The notes under the pieces: generated by a model
Told to the model about the DNA's origin: nothing
Database searches by the model: none
The model's input: the letters and a program-made list of their open reading frames with translations, nothing else
Program-made: the position numbers and the translations under genes
Shown here: positions 1-7,456 of the stretch, piece by piece
Layout: every line of letters begins with the position of its first letter
Numbering within the stretch: position 1 is the first letter of the stretch
Assembly (NCBI GenBank): GCA_029941175.1
Contig: JAPYRM010000041.1
Span: 1-7,467 of the forward strand
Direction of reading: 5' to 3'
Length of the DNA: 7,467 bases
Origin: Halobacteriales archaeon
GTDB taxonomy: Archaea > Halobacteriota > Halobacteria > Halobacteriales > Hikarchaeaceae

Positions 1-1
1 C

Positions 2-1945
2 TTTTTTGCCCTGTATGGAAGGATATCTTCAAGGAGTAGATTGGAAGAAATAATAACCAAAGGCGAAAAAAAAGCACAAGTTAGTTTAATTTTTTCACAG
101 GGAGAAGAATCGTTCAATATCGAGAGAGAAATCACGATGAGAGGAAATGCTGCAGTAACTACAAAGTGCAAATTGGAAACTCCAACGGAGGTCATATCGG
201 GTAGTGGCCCAGTTGGGAAAGAGATTGAAAAAATACTGGGAATGAGCCATGAAGACTTTATAAGTTGTGCGTATGTTCGTCAAGGGGATATAAATAGATT
301 AATAGAGGCAACACCGACAGAGAGGCAAGCACTAATAGATGGATTATTGCAACTCGGTTTGCTCAAAAAATATGGAGATAGAGTTTCCATAGCCCGCCGG
401 GCAATAGTAGAGATAGCTTCGGAACAAAAAGGCGCAATTGAGGAACTAAATAACCAATTGAATCGAAAGGAGGGGAGAAATATAGCAAGGGAGATTAGAG
501 AATTGGAAGACGGAGGAAGTAAAATCGATAAAAAAATTACACCACTAGAAATGAATAGAGAAGAAAAACAAAATGGGGTAAAAAGGCTTAAAGAAATTAT
601 TGATTCTCATGACGAAAGCAAAAAGGAAATAGAAGATTTTAGAGGTAACATAAAGAAAACTAGTGAAGAGTTGAGGAAATTAAAAAATAGCGCTTCCCAA
701 ATTGTGGAAGGAATAATAAATGCAAGAAATGAGATACAGGAAAAGACAGGAAAAAAACGAGGATTATCAGAAACAATAGACAACCTTTTGGGAAAAAGTG
801 GAGAGAAAGTGCCCTATAATCTAGCTCAAGTAGACTCCTTTGGGGATGAAGTAACAAACTTGAAAATTGAGATAAAAACGAGTCAGAATGGGATTGAAAA
901 AATGGAAAAGTTGATAGAAGAGGGGAAGTGTCCAGAATGTGGTAAAGAGATCGAAGGCGCTCCGAGAATTGCATCATTACAAGAAGATAAAAAAATATTA
1001 TCTGAAAAAAGGCACAAGTTAGAGAAGATGGGCGAAAGATGGAAAGTGAGTAATGAGTTGATAGATAAATTAAAATCGTATGAAGATATTAACGGTGAAA
1101 TTAAACAAATTAATGGGCAATTAAGTACACTAGAATCAGGTGAAAAAATATTAAAAAATTCGATTAAAGATAAACAGAATTTGCTCGAAGGAGATCAGAA
1201 AAAACTGAGAAAATTAGAAGGAGAGTTGGGTGAAATGGGGGAATTAAAAGATATCGAAAATAAGATGATATTGGTGGAATTGGAGGTAAAAAATATTGAA
1301 GGAGAGTTAGAAAAATTGAAGAAACAAAGAGAGAAAATTGGTATTGAAAAGGTACAGAAAGAATTAGAAAAGAAAGAGTTTAAAAAATTAAATGAAAGGC
1401 TCAAAGTCCTCGAAAATGATAAGAAAGATATAGAATCGTTGACAGGTGAGAGTGAAAAATTGAAAAAATTCTATGAAGATCTACGGGTGGAATCGAGACA
1501 AAGAAATCTCAATCGACTAGAAGTTTTGTTAAATAATATGTTTCGAATAATATATCAAAATGATGCATATTCTCAAATTGAACTTGATGAATCTTATGAC
1601 ATATTAGTGTATCAAAAAGATGGGGAGTCTTTGAATCCCAGGCAATTATCAGGGGGAGAACGTGCATTGTTTAATCTGAGTCTTAGGTCTGCCATATATA
1701 GATTGTTGATAGAAGGTGCCCGGGGCATAGCGCCTATGCCACCTTTGATACTAGATGAACCCACAGTATTTCTAGATGATGGCCACGTTAGTAAATTGGG
1801 TGAATTAATCGATTCAATGCAAGAGATAGGAGTAGAGCAGATTTTAATTGTAAGTCATGATGATGAGCTACTTGGTTCAGGTGGTTCTGTTATTACAGTA
1901 GAAAAAGAACCTACTTCTAATCGATCAGAAGTGACCATGCATTGA
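2..1945 (+). CDS. rad50: DNA double-strand break repair ATPase Rad50, 5'-truncated by the window edge
   Basis: Rad50 is the SMC-like ATPase that works with the Mre11 nuclease to tether and process DNA double-strand breaks. The frame is open to the first base. The first visible residues, FFALYG, match the segment that follows Walker A in archaeal Rad50, so about 40 N-terminal residues lie upstream and the TTG at base 41 is not the start. Counting the first visible codon as residue 1 (647 visible), I see the Q-loop YVRQGD (Gln94), a long charged coiled coil at about 130-309, the zinc hook CPEC (Cys310, Cys313; bases 929-940), a return coil at about 314-495, the ABC signature LSGGE (549-553), Walker B LILDEP (Asp585, Glu586) and the H-loop SHDD (His619). 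The hook Cys pair and low-complexity Glu/Lys coil are typical of Rad50; SbcC is the bacterial counterpart. Estimated full length is near 690 residues, well short of the roughly 880-890 usual in archaea, because both coil arms are short. mre11 is expected immediately upstream. Confidence 0.95.
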   Translation, partial: FFALYGRISSRSRLEEIITKGEKKAQVSLIFSQGEESFNIEREITMRGNAAVTTKCKLETPTEVISGSGPVGKEIEKILGMSHEDFISCAYVRQGDINRLIEATPTERQALIDGLLQLGLLKKYGDRVSIARRAIVEIASEQKGAIEELNNQLNRKEGRNIAREIRELEDGGSKIDKKITPLEMNREEKQNGVKRLKEIIDSHDESKKEIEDFRGNIKKTSEELRKLKNSASQIVEGIINARNEIQEKTGKKRGLSETIDNLLGKSGEKVPYNLAQVDSFGDEVTNLKIEIKTSQNGIEKMEKLIEEGKCPECGKEIEGAPRIASLQEDKKILSEKRHKLEKMGERWKVSNELIDKLKSYEDINGEIKQINGQLSTLESGEKILKNSIKDKQNLLEGDQKKLRKLEGELGEMGELKDIENKMILVELEVKNIEGELEKLKKQREKIGIEKVQKELEKKEFKKLNERLKVLENDKKDIESLTGESEKLKKFYEDLRVESRQRNLNRLEVLLNNMFRIIYQNDAYSQIELDESYDILVYQKDGESLNPRQLSGGERALFNLSLRSAIYRLLIEGARGIAPMPPLILDEPTVFLDDGHVSKLGELIDSMQEIGVEQILIVSHDDELLGSGGSVITVEKEPTSNRSEVTMH

Positions 1946-1962
1946 GGAAGTTGTCCATTGTG

Positions 1963-2172
1963 TTAACCGGAAGAAATATTTTTTTTGGCGACCTGATAAT
2001 ATCTCAAAGCGTAGATTAATCCGAGCATACCAAGAGATAGGGAGACAATACCGGAAATGTATCTTTGTTCAAACCACAATAAGAGAAAGCCGATAGAGAA
2101 TGAAAAGAATGAAAAGTTGAATAGAAATACAATAATCCAAAATTGTTTTGAAAGAGGATGGTTTAGGAACAT
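1963..2172 (-). CDS. Small two-helix membrane protein, hypothetical
   Basis: This encodes 69 residues with two hydrophobic stretches that look like membrane helices: about residues 11-34 (rich in Phe, Leu and Ile, ending near LLLWF) and 39-58 (starting near ISGIVS). The tail is short and basic, with KK near the end. The ATG is the only start available: the upstream frame runs back 8 codons to a TAA with no ATG, GTG or TTG between. It converges on rad50, leaving 17 bases between the stops, and diverges from polB. From memory, haloarchaea carry a small uncharacterised membrane protein between rad50 and polB that begins MFL and has a similar two-helix layout (possibly the family called DUF7322). 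I cannot confirm that here. One caution is that purine-rich + strand DNA makes spurious Phe/Leu/Ser-rich minus-strand frames. Here, however, no + strand gene covers the stretch, and the helix-turn-helix hydrophobic layout is orderly. Function unknown. Confidence 0.68.
   Translation of the reverse strand: MFLNHPLSKQFWIIVFLFNFSFFSFSIGFLLLWFEQRYISGIVSLSLGMLGLIYALRYYQVAKKNISSG
1979..1986 (+). terminator. Candidate oligo-T terminator for rad50
   Basis: A run of eight T on the + strand lies 34 bases after the rad50 stop codon. Archaeal RNA polymerase terminates at such non-template T tracts without needing a hairpin. It lies inside the 3' end of the converging minus-strand gene, so the two transcripts would overlap at their tails. 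It is the longest T run I noticed on the + strand outside the coding sequences of the large + strand genes. Confidence 0.45.
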
Positions 2173-2278
2173 GGACTGAGAAGGATGATGAAATTACAGA
2201 AGGGACTAGGATAATAACCTATCTAAAAAATTTGGCCTATTGGAGGTTTGAAGAGAGATTTCAGAGAAATTACAGGGG

Positions 2279-2284
2279 TTTTTA
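2279..2284 (+). promoter_or_regulatory. Candidate TATA element for a leaderless polB transcript
   Basis: TTTTTA sits 26-31 bases before the polB ATG. That is where an archaeal TATA box would lie if transcription began at or next to the start codon, as is common in haloarchaea. The nearest Shine-Dalgarno-like AGGAG (2284-2288) ends 21 bases before the ATG, too far to be useful, which favours a leaderless message. The match to a TATA box is only partial. Confidence 0.3.
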
Positions 2285-2288
2285 GGAG

Positions 2289-2317
2289 TGGCCCGCTAAT
2301 AACCAAAAAATGGGCCA
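2289..2317 (+). other. Inverted repeat spanning the polB start codon
   Basis: TGGCCC (2289-2294) is repeated as its exact reverse complement GGGCCA (2312-2317), separated by 17 A-rich bases. The right arm begins at the G of the polB ATG (2310-2312). As RNA it could fold into a 6-pair GC-rich stem that occludes the start codon. As DNA it could be a dyad for a protein. If the mRNA is leaderless, the left arm would not be transcribed and only the DNA reading remains. A six-base arm can arise by chance. Confidence 0.3.
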
Positions 2318-5060
2318 ATCAAATCTGAATTTCTTTGGGGAAGAAATAGAGACTGAAGAAAATGTTGGAGAAAAACCAATGGTAGACCCTATAGAAACAA
2401 ATGAGAATAAGACAGATGGTTTTGTGGAGCTAGCAGTTTTTCAGGTGGACTATACACTTAAGAAAATTGGGGAGATAGAAAAGCCAATAATACATGTTTT
2501 TGGAAGAACTATAGAAAATAAAACAGAACACGTTCGAGTTCATGGATTCCGTCCATACCTGTATACACTTGAATCTTCGTTCAATAGAGAGGTGGCAGAA
2601 GGCGTCCCAGGAGTTACGGGATGGGAACGAGAAAATGAAAATAAACAGCCATATGTGGGCATCAAGGGAGAGCGCCTAGTTAAGATATATGGCCAGACCC
2701 CCAGAGATGTGGGAAAATTTAGAGAAGAGTTTGATCATTATGAAGCGGATATTTTATTTCCAAACCGGTTTTTAATTGACAAAGGTATCGAAAGTGGGAT
2801 AAAAATACCAGAAAAAAGAACTCCAGATGGCACGCTAGAAGTGGGTCATGAAGACGTATTTGCGGCGGATGTTTCTAGTAGTTTGAGAATTAATACTTTC
2901 GATATAGAAGTAGAAGATAGAAATGGATTCCCAGAAAATGGGGAAGAGATTATTTTGTGCATATCAAGTCATGATTCATACACAAATGAATATACTGCGT
3001 GGATACATGGTTGTGATGAGAGTAAGATTGATATTAAGGAACACGAATTAATAGATGAAAATTCATCTATTGAAACGTATGTTTTTGAAACAGAAGAAGA
3101 GATGCTTGAAGCATTTATGGACTACATCGATGATACCGATCCGGATGTGCTTACAGGTTGGAACTTCGTAGACTTTGACATATCGTATTTTGTAGCGAGA
3201 TTGAAAAGATTAAGCAAGAATACAAAATTTGCGATTGATTTCAATAGGTTGTCAAGGATAAATGAGGTCTGGGAAAATAATTGGAGGGGTCCGAATATCA
3301 AAGGCAGGATTGCGTTTGATTTGTTGTATGCATATAGGAGGACTAATTTTTCCGAATTGGAATCATATAGGCTTGATGCGGTGGCAATGACAGAACTAGG
3401 AATTGGGAAAGAAAGATATATTGGCACTATTGGGGCACTTTGGGAAAATGATCCATCTCAATTATTGAAATACAATATTAGAGATGTAGAATTGTGCGTG
3501 GGAATTGATCGTAAACAGAGAATTATTCAGTTTTGGAAAGAAGTTGCGGCATTTGTAGGTTGCAAACTAGAGGATGCGACTACACCAGGAGATACAGTAG
3601 ATATGCTAGTGCTTCATAGAGTATATGGGAAATTTATACTTCCATCAAAGAGAAGAGCACAGTCAGAAGATTATGAAGGTGGACAAGTTCTTACTCCGAC
3701 AAAAGGGGTGAGAGAAATGGTGGCCGTACTAGATTTGAAATCTTTGTATCCAATGTGCATGGTGACACTTAATGCATCTCCAGAAACGAAAGTTGAAGAG
3801 CAATATGAAGGGGAAATGTATCGGGCTCCAAATGGCCAGATGTTTCGGAAAGAACCAATTGGCATAATTAGAGAAGTGGTCGATGATTTATTGAAAGAGA
3901 GAGAGGCGAAAAAAGAACAAAGAGAAAAGTATGATCGTGAAACTATAGAATATGATAGGTTCGATCGCCAACAGGCAGCGGTGAAAGTCATAATGAATTC
4001 GTTGTATGGGGTTTTGGGTTGGGAACGCTTTAGGCTCTATGACAAGGACATGGCTGATGCAGTTACGGCAACTGGAAGGGAAGTGATTCGACACACTCAA
4101 AAAATGGCGAATGAGTTGGGATATACGGTTGCTTATGGAGATACAGATTCGATTATGTTGGAGTTAAAAGGTGAAGAAATGGATTCTCTAATTATAGAGG
4201 GTGTTGGAGAGGATTTATTAAAGAAAAAAGCATTAGAGACTGCATTTGAAATCCAAGGTAAAATAAATGAATCATATGGAGATTTTGCAAAGGAAAAATT
4301 AAATGCAGACAGCCATCGTTTTGAGATTGAATTTGAAAAACTGTATAGGCGATTTTTTCAAACGGGTAGAAAAAAGAGATATGCAGGGCATATAATTTGG
4401 AAAGAAGGAAAAGATGTGGATATTGTCGACATAGTTGGATTTGAATATAGAAGATCGGATAACTCACCGGTGACGAGAGTTACACAGCAAGCGGTGATAG
4501 AAAAAATAGTTCTCGGGAAGCCATTAGACGAAGTGAAGAAATATATTCAAAAAGTGATAAAAGATTTTGAAAAAGGAAATTTGAGTATAGAAGAAATTGG
4601 AATACCAGGGGGCATAGGAAAGAAACTAAAAGAATATGAAACAGAACCGGCCCATATTCGGGGAGCAAAATATTCAAATGCGGTATTGGGGACAAATTTC
4701 AATCGTGGATCAAAACCAAAACGTGTGTACCTTAAAAGAGTTGATTCTGTGTTCTTTGAAAATTTTAGAGAGGAGAATCCAGACATGTTCCCTTCAGAAG
4801 GAATGATTACAGAGGATCATAGGGGGCTGACAGCAGAACAAAGAGAAAGGAGAAAAACATTCACAGAATTTCAAATGAAACAAGATGTGATATCGTTTGA
4901 ATTTGCTGATCAAATTCCAGATAGTTTTTCTGTGGATTGGGAACTAATGTTGGAGAAAGATATCAAGGGGCCTATTGAGAGAATATTAGAAGGCATAGAT
5001 ATGTCGTGGGAAGAAATTAGAACGGGACAAGAACAAACTGGACTTGGACAATATATGTGA
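2310..5060 (+). CDS. polB: Family B replicative DNA polymerase (PolB), intein-free
   Basis: This is a DNA-directed DNA polymerase with 3'-5' proofreading, 916 residues, close to the roughly 900 of intein-free haloarchaeal PolB. The N-terminal domain (about 37-190) includes HVFGRT and GFRPY. Exonuclease motifs are Exo I FDIE (Asp198, Glu200), Exo II WNFVDFD (Asn285, Asp290) and Exo III YNIRD (Tyr388, Asp392). Polymerase motifs are A DLKSLYP (Asp475), B KVIMNSLYG (Lys559, Asn563, Tyr566) and C YGDTDS (Asp611, Asp613), then KKRY (688-691) in the thumb. All catalytic aspartates are present, so the enzyme should be active in both modes. The C terminus QTGLGQYM (909-916) fits the PCNA-binding pattern Qxx-hydrophobic-xx-aromatic; QSNLNFF (3-9) is a weaker copy at the N terminus. 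Motifs A, B and C, the usual archaeal intein sites, are uninterrupted. The ATG is the only start after an in-frame TAG at 2283-2285. It stands alone as a transcription unit, with sufC 87 bases downstream. Confidence 0.97.
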   Translation: MGQSNLNFFGEEIETEENVGEKPMVDPIETNENKTDGFVELAVFQVDYTLKKIGEIEKPIIHVFGRTIENKTEHVRVHGFRPYLYTLESSFNREVAEGVPGVTGWERENENKQPYVGIKGERLVKIYGQTPRDVGKFREEFDHYEADILFPNRFLIDKGIESGIKIPEKRTPDGTLEVGHEDVFAADVSSSLRINTFDIEVEDRNGFPENGEEIILCISSHDSYTNEYTAWIHGCDESKIDIKEHELIDENSSIETYVFETEEEMLEAFMDYIDDTDPDVLTGWNFVDFDISYFVARLKRLSKNTKFAIDFNRLSRINEVWENNWRGPNIKGRIAFDLLYAYRRTNFSELESYRLDAVAMTELGIGKERYIGTIGALWENDPSQLLKYNIRDVELCVGIDRKQRIIQFWKEVAAFVGCKLEDATTPGDTVDMLVLHRVYGKFILPSKRRAQSEDYEGGQVLTPTKGVREMVAVLDLKSLYPMCMVTLNASPETKVEEQYEGEMYRAPNGQMFRKEPIGIIREVVDDLLKEREAKKEQREKYDRETIEYDRFDRQQAAVKVIMNSLYGVLGWERFRLYDKDMADAVTATGREVIRHTQKMANELGYTVAYGDTDSIMLELKGEEMDSLIIEGVGEDLLKKKALETAFEIQGKINESYGDFAKEKLNADSHRFEIEFEKLYRRFFQTGRKKRYAGHIIWKEGKDVDIVDIVGFEYRRSDNSPVTRVTQQAVIEKIVLGKPLDEVKKYIQKVIKDFEKGNLSIEEIGIPGGIGKKLKEYETEPAHIRGAKYSNAVLGTNFNRGSKPKRVYLKRVDSVFFENFREENPDMFPSEGMITEDHRGLTAEQRERRKTFTEFQMKQDVISFEFADQIPDSFSVDWELMLEKDIKGPIERILEGIDMSWEEIRTGQEQTGLGQYM

Positions 5061-5101
5061 TTTCGTAAGGAAAGAAAAAGTAGAACACAAATATTAACTA
5101 G

Positions 5102-5124
5102 ACAAAGTTTAAATCGGTTAAAAT
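5102..5124 (+). promoter_or_regulatory. Candidate archaeal BRE/TATA promoter for the suf operon
   Basis: ACAAAG followed by TTTAAAT (5108-5114) resembles an archaeal BRE plus TATA box and would place transcription start near 5138, leaving a leader of about ten bases. A second AT-rich element, TTAAAA (5119-5124), is 24-29 bases before the sufC ATG and would suit a leaderless message. Either way the 87-base gap after polB appears to carry its own promoter, so sufC need not depend on polB transcription. Confidence 0.45.
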
Positions 5125-5135
5125 GCTTAGAATTT

Positions 5136-5145
5136 CTTGCGCAAG
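5136..5145. promoter_or_regulatory. Perfect 10-base palindrome just before sufC
   Basis: CTTGCGCAAG is its own reverse complement and ends two bases before the sufC ATG, at the expected transcription start region. It is more GC-rich than its surroundings. Placement is suitable for a repressor operator, for example an iron- or redox-responsive regulator of Fe-S assembly. Perfect 10-base palindromes are expected several times by chance in a window this long, so only its position makes it worth noting. Confidence 0.25.
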
Positions 5146-5147
5146 CT

Positions 5148-6050
5148 ATGGCAACTTTACGAATAAAGAATTTACATGCAGAAGTGGCAGGGAAGGGGGA
5201 GAAAATACTGAAAGGAGTTGATCTTGTGGTATCTTCAGGAGAAATTCACGCTTTGATGGGACCAAATGGGAGTGGGAAGTCGACACTATCGAAAATTATT
5301 GCGGGGAATCCAGTATATGAGGTCACAGAGGGTGAAATAATAATGGAAATTGATGAGAATGATTTTCGAGATATTAAAGAAAGCGTGCCAGAAGGAAAAA
5401 GATCCTGGGACGTCTTAGAATTAAAACCAGAAGAAAGAGCAGCACTAGGAATATTTTTAGGTTTCCAATATCCTGCAGAAATTGAAGGGGTAACTATGAC
5501 AAACTTTTTGCGTACTGCACTTAACGCAACGATAGAAGGACGGTCGGAGTTAATATTTGGGAAAGAGGAGGGGAAGGAGGAAGATAAAAAAGTGCCTAGT
5601 CCGATGGAAGGTCCTATTGATGATGGGCCGGTAGGAGTTATGGAATTTCAAAAGTTGTTGCAAAATAAAAGAGAATTATTGGATATGGATGTAAAATTGG
5701 TGCATAGATATCTTAATGCGGGATTCTCAGGTGGAGAGAAAAAGCAAAATGAGGTCCTTCAGGCCGCGGTACTAGAACCGGCAATTGCCATATTAGATGA
5801 AATTGACTCGGGTTTAGATATAGATCGTCTTCAAGATGTGGCAAAAGGAATTAACGCGTTGAGGGATGAACAAGGCTCGGGTATTTTGCAGATTACTCAT
5901 TATCAACGTATTTTGCAGTATGTGAAGCCGGATAAAGTTCACATAATGATTGATGGGAAAATAGTGATGGAAGGGGGAGAAGAGCTTGCAGTTGAGCTTG
6001 AAGATAAAGGATATGATTGGGTTCGACAGCAAATATCTGAGGATAAGTGA
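5148..6050 (+). CDS. sufC: Fe-S cluster assembly ATPase SufC
   Basis: SufC is the soluble ABC-type ATPase of the SufBCD scaffold; ATP-driven SufC dimerisation reshapes the SufB-SufD pair during Fe-S cluster assembly in the cytoplasm. The 300 residues contain Walker [10 protein letters not shown] (38-46), Q-loop GFQYPAE (Gln107), signature FSGGEKKQ (193-200), Walker [10 protein letters not shown] (Asp217, Glu218) and H-loop THYQ (His251). The FSGGE and [11 protein letters not shown] forms are SufC hallmarks, distinguishing it from transporter ATPases; there are no membrane segments. It is longer than the roughly 250-residue bacterial form because of two insertions typical of haloarchaeal SufC: about 65-90, and a charged loop at about 130-170 that is rich in Glu and Lys before SPMEGP. 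I counted 24 lysines in 300 residues, far more than expected of a salt-in halophile. The ATG gives the [13 protein letters not shown] start usual for the family. It forms an operon with sufD, 7 bases downstream. Confidence 0.96.
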   Translation: MATLRIKNLHAEVAGKGEKILKGVDLVVSSGEIHALMGPNGSGKSTLSKIIAGNPVYEVTEGEIIMEIDENDFRDIKESVPEGKRSWDVLELKPEERAALGIFLGFQYPAEIEGVTMTNFLRTALNATIEGRSELIFGKEEGKEEDKKVPSPMEGPIDDGPVGVMEFQKLLQNKRELLDMDVKLVHRYLNAGFSGGEKKQNEVLQAAVLEPAIAILDEIDSGLDIDRLQDVAKGINALRDEQGSGILQITHYQRILQYVKPDKVHIMIDGKIVMEGGEELAVELEDKGYDWVRQQISEDK

Positions 6051-6057
6051 AATCGAA

Positions 6058-7269
6058 ATGACAAATGGTGTTGGTCTAAAATTAACAGAGGAGATGGTTT
6101 CTCAGATTTCAGAGGGGCTTGAAGAACCAAAATGGTTATTAGAAATTAGATTAGATGCGTTGAGTGCGTTAGATGGACTAGAATTTCCAAAAGTAATTAG
6201 TACGCCGGGGAGGATATGGACGGATTTGACCGATTTGGATTTTGAAAATTTAATAGATCCACTCACACAGAAACATGAAACTCTAAGAGACGAAGTCGAA
6301 GGGGTAGAAATTTTGTCATTTTCTGACGCTTTGAAAACGAATGGGGATTTTATCCAAGAAAACTTTGGAAGAGTTGTCGATCCGAAAGAAAATTATCTAG
6401 TTGGGTTGTCGACAGCTTTGTTTACAGGGGGAACAGTCATTCGAATTCCCGAAAAAACTGATATTGAAAAAATCGTAATACGAACAAAAATGGAATCCAA
6501 ATCGCTATTTGATTATACGTTAGTCGTGGCAGAAAAATCGTCTTCTGCTACAATTGTTACTTCTCAAGAGACAGGGGAAGGAGTTGAAGGAGAAAAGTAT
6601 TATGGAGGTATAGTGGAATTGATTGCGAGAGAAAATAGTCAAATAAAATATGGTTCATTGCAGAACCTGTCAGGGGATACATACAAATATTCAATGAAGA
6701 GAGGTTCTACGGATGAGAATGCGATAATAAATTGGATCGAGGGAGATGTGGGGTCTAGATTATCAAAAACAACGGTAGAAACGGAATTAAATGGAGATGG
6801 TTCAGAGACAAAAATAGTGTGTGCATTTTATGGACATGAAGATCAGCATATGGATGTTGATGCGAAGGTATGGCACAACGCAAAGAATACAATTGCAGAT
6901 CTAGTAACTAGAGGCGTAGTGGATGATCGCGCTCGTTCTGTGTATGAAGGGACACAATTTGTAGGGAAAGAAGCTTGGAATACATCATCCTATCAGAGAG
7001 AAAGTACATTGATGTTAAGTAATGAATCAGAGGCTGATGCCAGTCCAAAACTGATTATCAATAATCATGACACCTCTGCTAGTCACTCGGCTACAGTTGG
7101 CCAGATAGACAAGGACAGTCTACTATACCTGAGAACTAGAGGAATATCAGAGAAGACCGCGTCTAACATGTTAGTTAAAGGATTTTTTGGACCGATATAT
7201 GAAGAGATAACAGTAGATGAATTCAGAGATGATCTTCGGGAACAGATAGAAACAAGACTTCGAACATAA
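6058..7269 (+). CDS. sufD: Fe-S cluster assembly protein SufD (SufB/SufD family)
   Basis: This SufB/SufD-family beta-helix protein partners SufC and SufB in the Fe-S assembly scaffold. From ATG 6058 it has 403 residues, the length I expect for haloarchaeal SufD; an in-frame ATG at 5986 would add 24 residues read out of frame from the sufC tail and is unlikely. The N terminus (LTEEMVSQIS, then EEPKWLLEIRLDAL) is the helical region shared with haloarchaeal SufD. The core includes ALFTGGT, SLFDYTLVV, YGSLQNL, NWIEGDVGSRL, DLVTRGV, SSYQRE and SEADASPKL. Near the C terminus SHSATVGQID carries His343, aligning by eye with the essential E. coli SufD His360, and is followed by the family's YLRTRGIS. 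Only one cysteine exists (VCAFYGH), so the SufB scaffold cysteine is lacking. This supports SufD over SufB. The 7-base gap to sufC indicates co-transcription. No sufB lies between them. Confidence 0.92.
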   Translation: MTNGVGLKLTEEMVSQISEGLEEPKWLLEIRLDALSALDGLEFPKVISTPGRIWTDLTDLDFENLIDPLTQKHETLRDEVEGVEILSFSDALKTNGDFIQENFGRVVDPKENYLVGLSTALFTGGTVIRIPEKTDIEKIVIRTKMESKSLFDYTLVVAEKSSSATIVTSQETGEGVEGEKYYGGIVELIARENSQIKYGSLQNLSGDTYKYSMKRGSTDENAIINWIEGDVGSRLSKTTVETELNGDGSETKIVCAFYGHEDQHMDVDAKVWHNAKNTIADLVTRGVVDDRARSVYEGTQFVGKEAWNTSSYQRESTLMLSNESEADASPKLIINNHDTSASHSATVGQIDKDSLLYLRTRGISEKTASNMLVKGFFGPIYEEITVDEFRDDLREQIETRLRT

Positions 7270-7271
7270 AC

Positions 7272-7277
7272 TTTTAA
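7272..7277 (+). promoter_or_regulatory. Candidate TATA element for tRNA-Gln
   Basis: TTTTAA lies 28-33 bases before the first base of the tRNA, about the distance expected for an archaeal TATA box, and is preceded by an A-rich stretch that could serve as the BRE. It begins just after the sufD stop, so the tRNA probably has its own promoter. The T4 run is too short to be called a convincing terminator for the suf operon. Confidence 0.4.
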
Positions 7278-7304
7278 CATAGACCGGGGCCAATCGATGC
7301 TAAT

Positions 7305-7377
7305 AGTCCTATAGTGTAGTGGCCAATCATAGCTGCCTTTGGAGCAGTTGACCCTGGTTCGAATCCGGGTAGGACTA
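7305..7377 (+). tRNA. tRNA-Gln, anticodon TTG
   Basis: A full cloverleaf can be drawn. The acceptor stem AGTCCTA (7305-7311) pairs perfectly with TAGGACT (7370-7376), with discriminator A7377. The D arm has a 3-pair stem (7314-7316 with 7328-7330) around a loop containing GTGGCC. The anticodon stem GCTGC (7332-7336) pairs with GCAGT (7344-7348), with one G-U pair. The loop is CTTTGGA, giving anticodon TTG (7339-7341), which reads CAA and CAG. The T stem CCTGG (7353-7357) pairs with CCGGG (7365-7369) around TTCGAAT. No intron is present and no 3' CCA is encoded (the next bases are CTC), so CCA must be added enzymatically. The A1-U72 first pair is the feature archaeal GatDE uses to recognise tRNA-Gln for conversion of Glu-tRNA to Gln-tRNA. 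Confidence 0.96.
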
Positions 7378-7423
7378 CTCCGCGGTTTCTTCGTGCCAGC
7401 TAGCCCCGTTGGTTAGAATCTTA

Positions 7424-7429
7424 TTTTTT
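7424..7429 (+). terminator. Candidate oligo-T terminator after tRNA-Gln
   Basis: Six T on the + strand, within TTATTTTTTA, lie 46 bases after the tRNA 3' end. This is a plausible archaeal terminator for the tRNA transcript, whose 3' trailer would then be removed by RNase Z. There is no clear hairpin upstream of it. Confidence 0.4.
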
Positions 7430-7447
7430 AGTTCCACCTCGATATTC

Positions 7448-7456
7448 TATTATATA
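7448..7456 (+). promoter_or_regulatory. Possible TATA element for a gene beyond the window edge
   Basis: TATTATATA is the strongest TATA-like string in the last 90 bases. An archaeal TATA box here would start transcription about 25 bases further on, outside the window. The ATG at 7463 is too close to the element to be its start codon in a leaderless message. The rest of 7378-7467 shows no gene I can support. Confidence 0.25.

Noticed and set aside
41..43. TTG as the start codon of the Rad50 gene
   Set aside because: The frame is open to the window edge, and the preceding 13 residues (FFALYG onward) match the conserved Rad50 segment after Walker A, so the true start is upstream.
660..977. 105-residue minus-strand open frame, and similar ones at 1195-1404, 3122-3427, 3671-3991, 4192-4467, 4480-4786, 5814-6130 and 7083-7280
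   Set aside because: All lie opposite well-recognised genes. The purine-rich coding strand makes the opposite strand read as Ser/Phe/Leu-rich open frames, and none shows a domain motif.
2173..2309. A small gene in the region before polB, such as a short frame starting near the ATGs at 2185-2190
   Set aside because: The frames end within about ten codons and there is no recognisable start signal or composition. The stretch is better read as a divergent promoter region.
3735..4152. Intein insertion in the polymerase at motifs A, B or C
   Set aside because: DLKSLYP, KVIMNSLYG and YGDTDS follow each other at normal spacing with no inserted splicing domain.
5986..6057. Upstream ATG extending SufD by 24 residues into sufC
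   Set aside because: The extra residues come from the sufC C-terminal codons read in another frame and do not resemble SufD. ATG 6058 gives the family length and N terminus.
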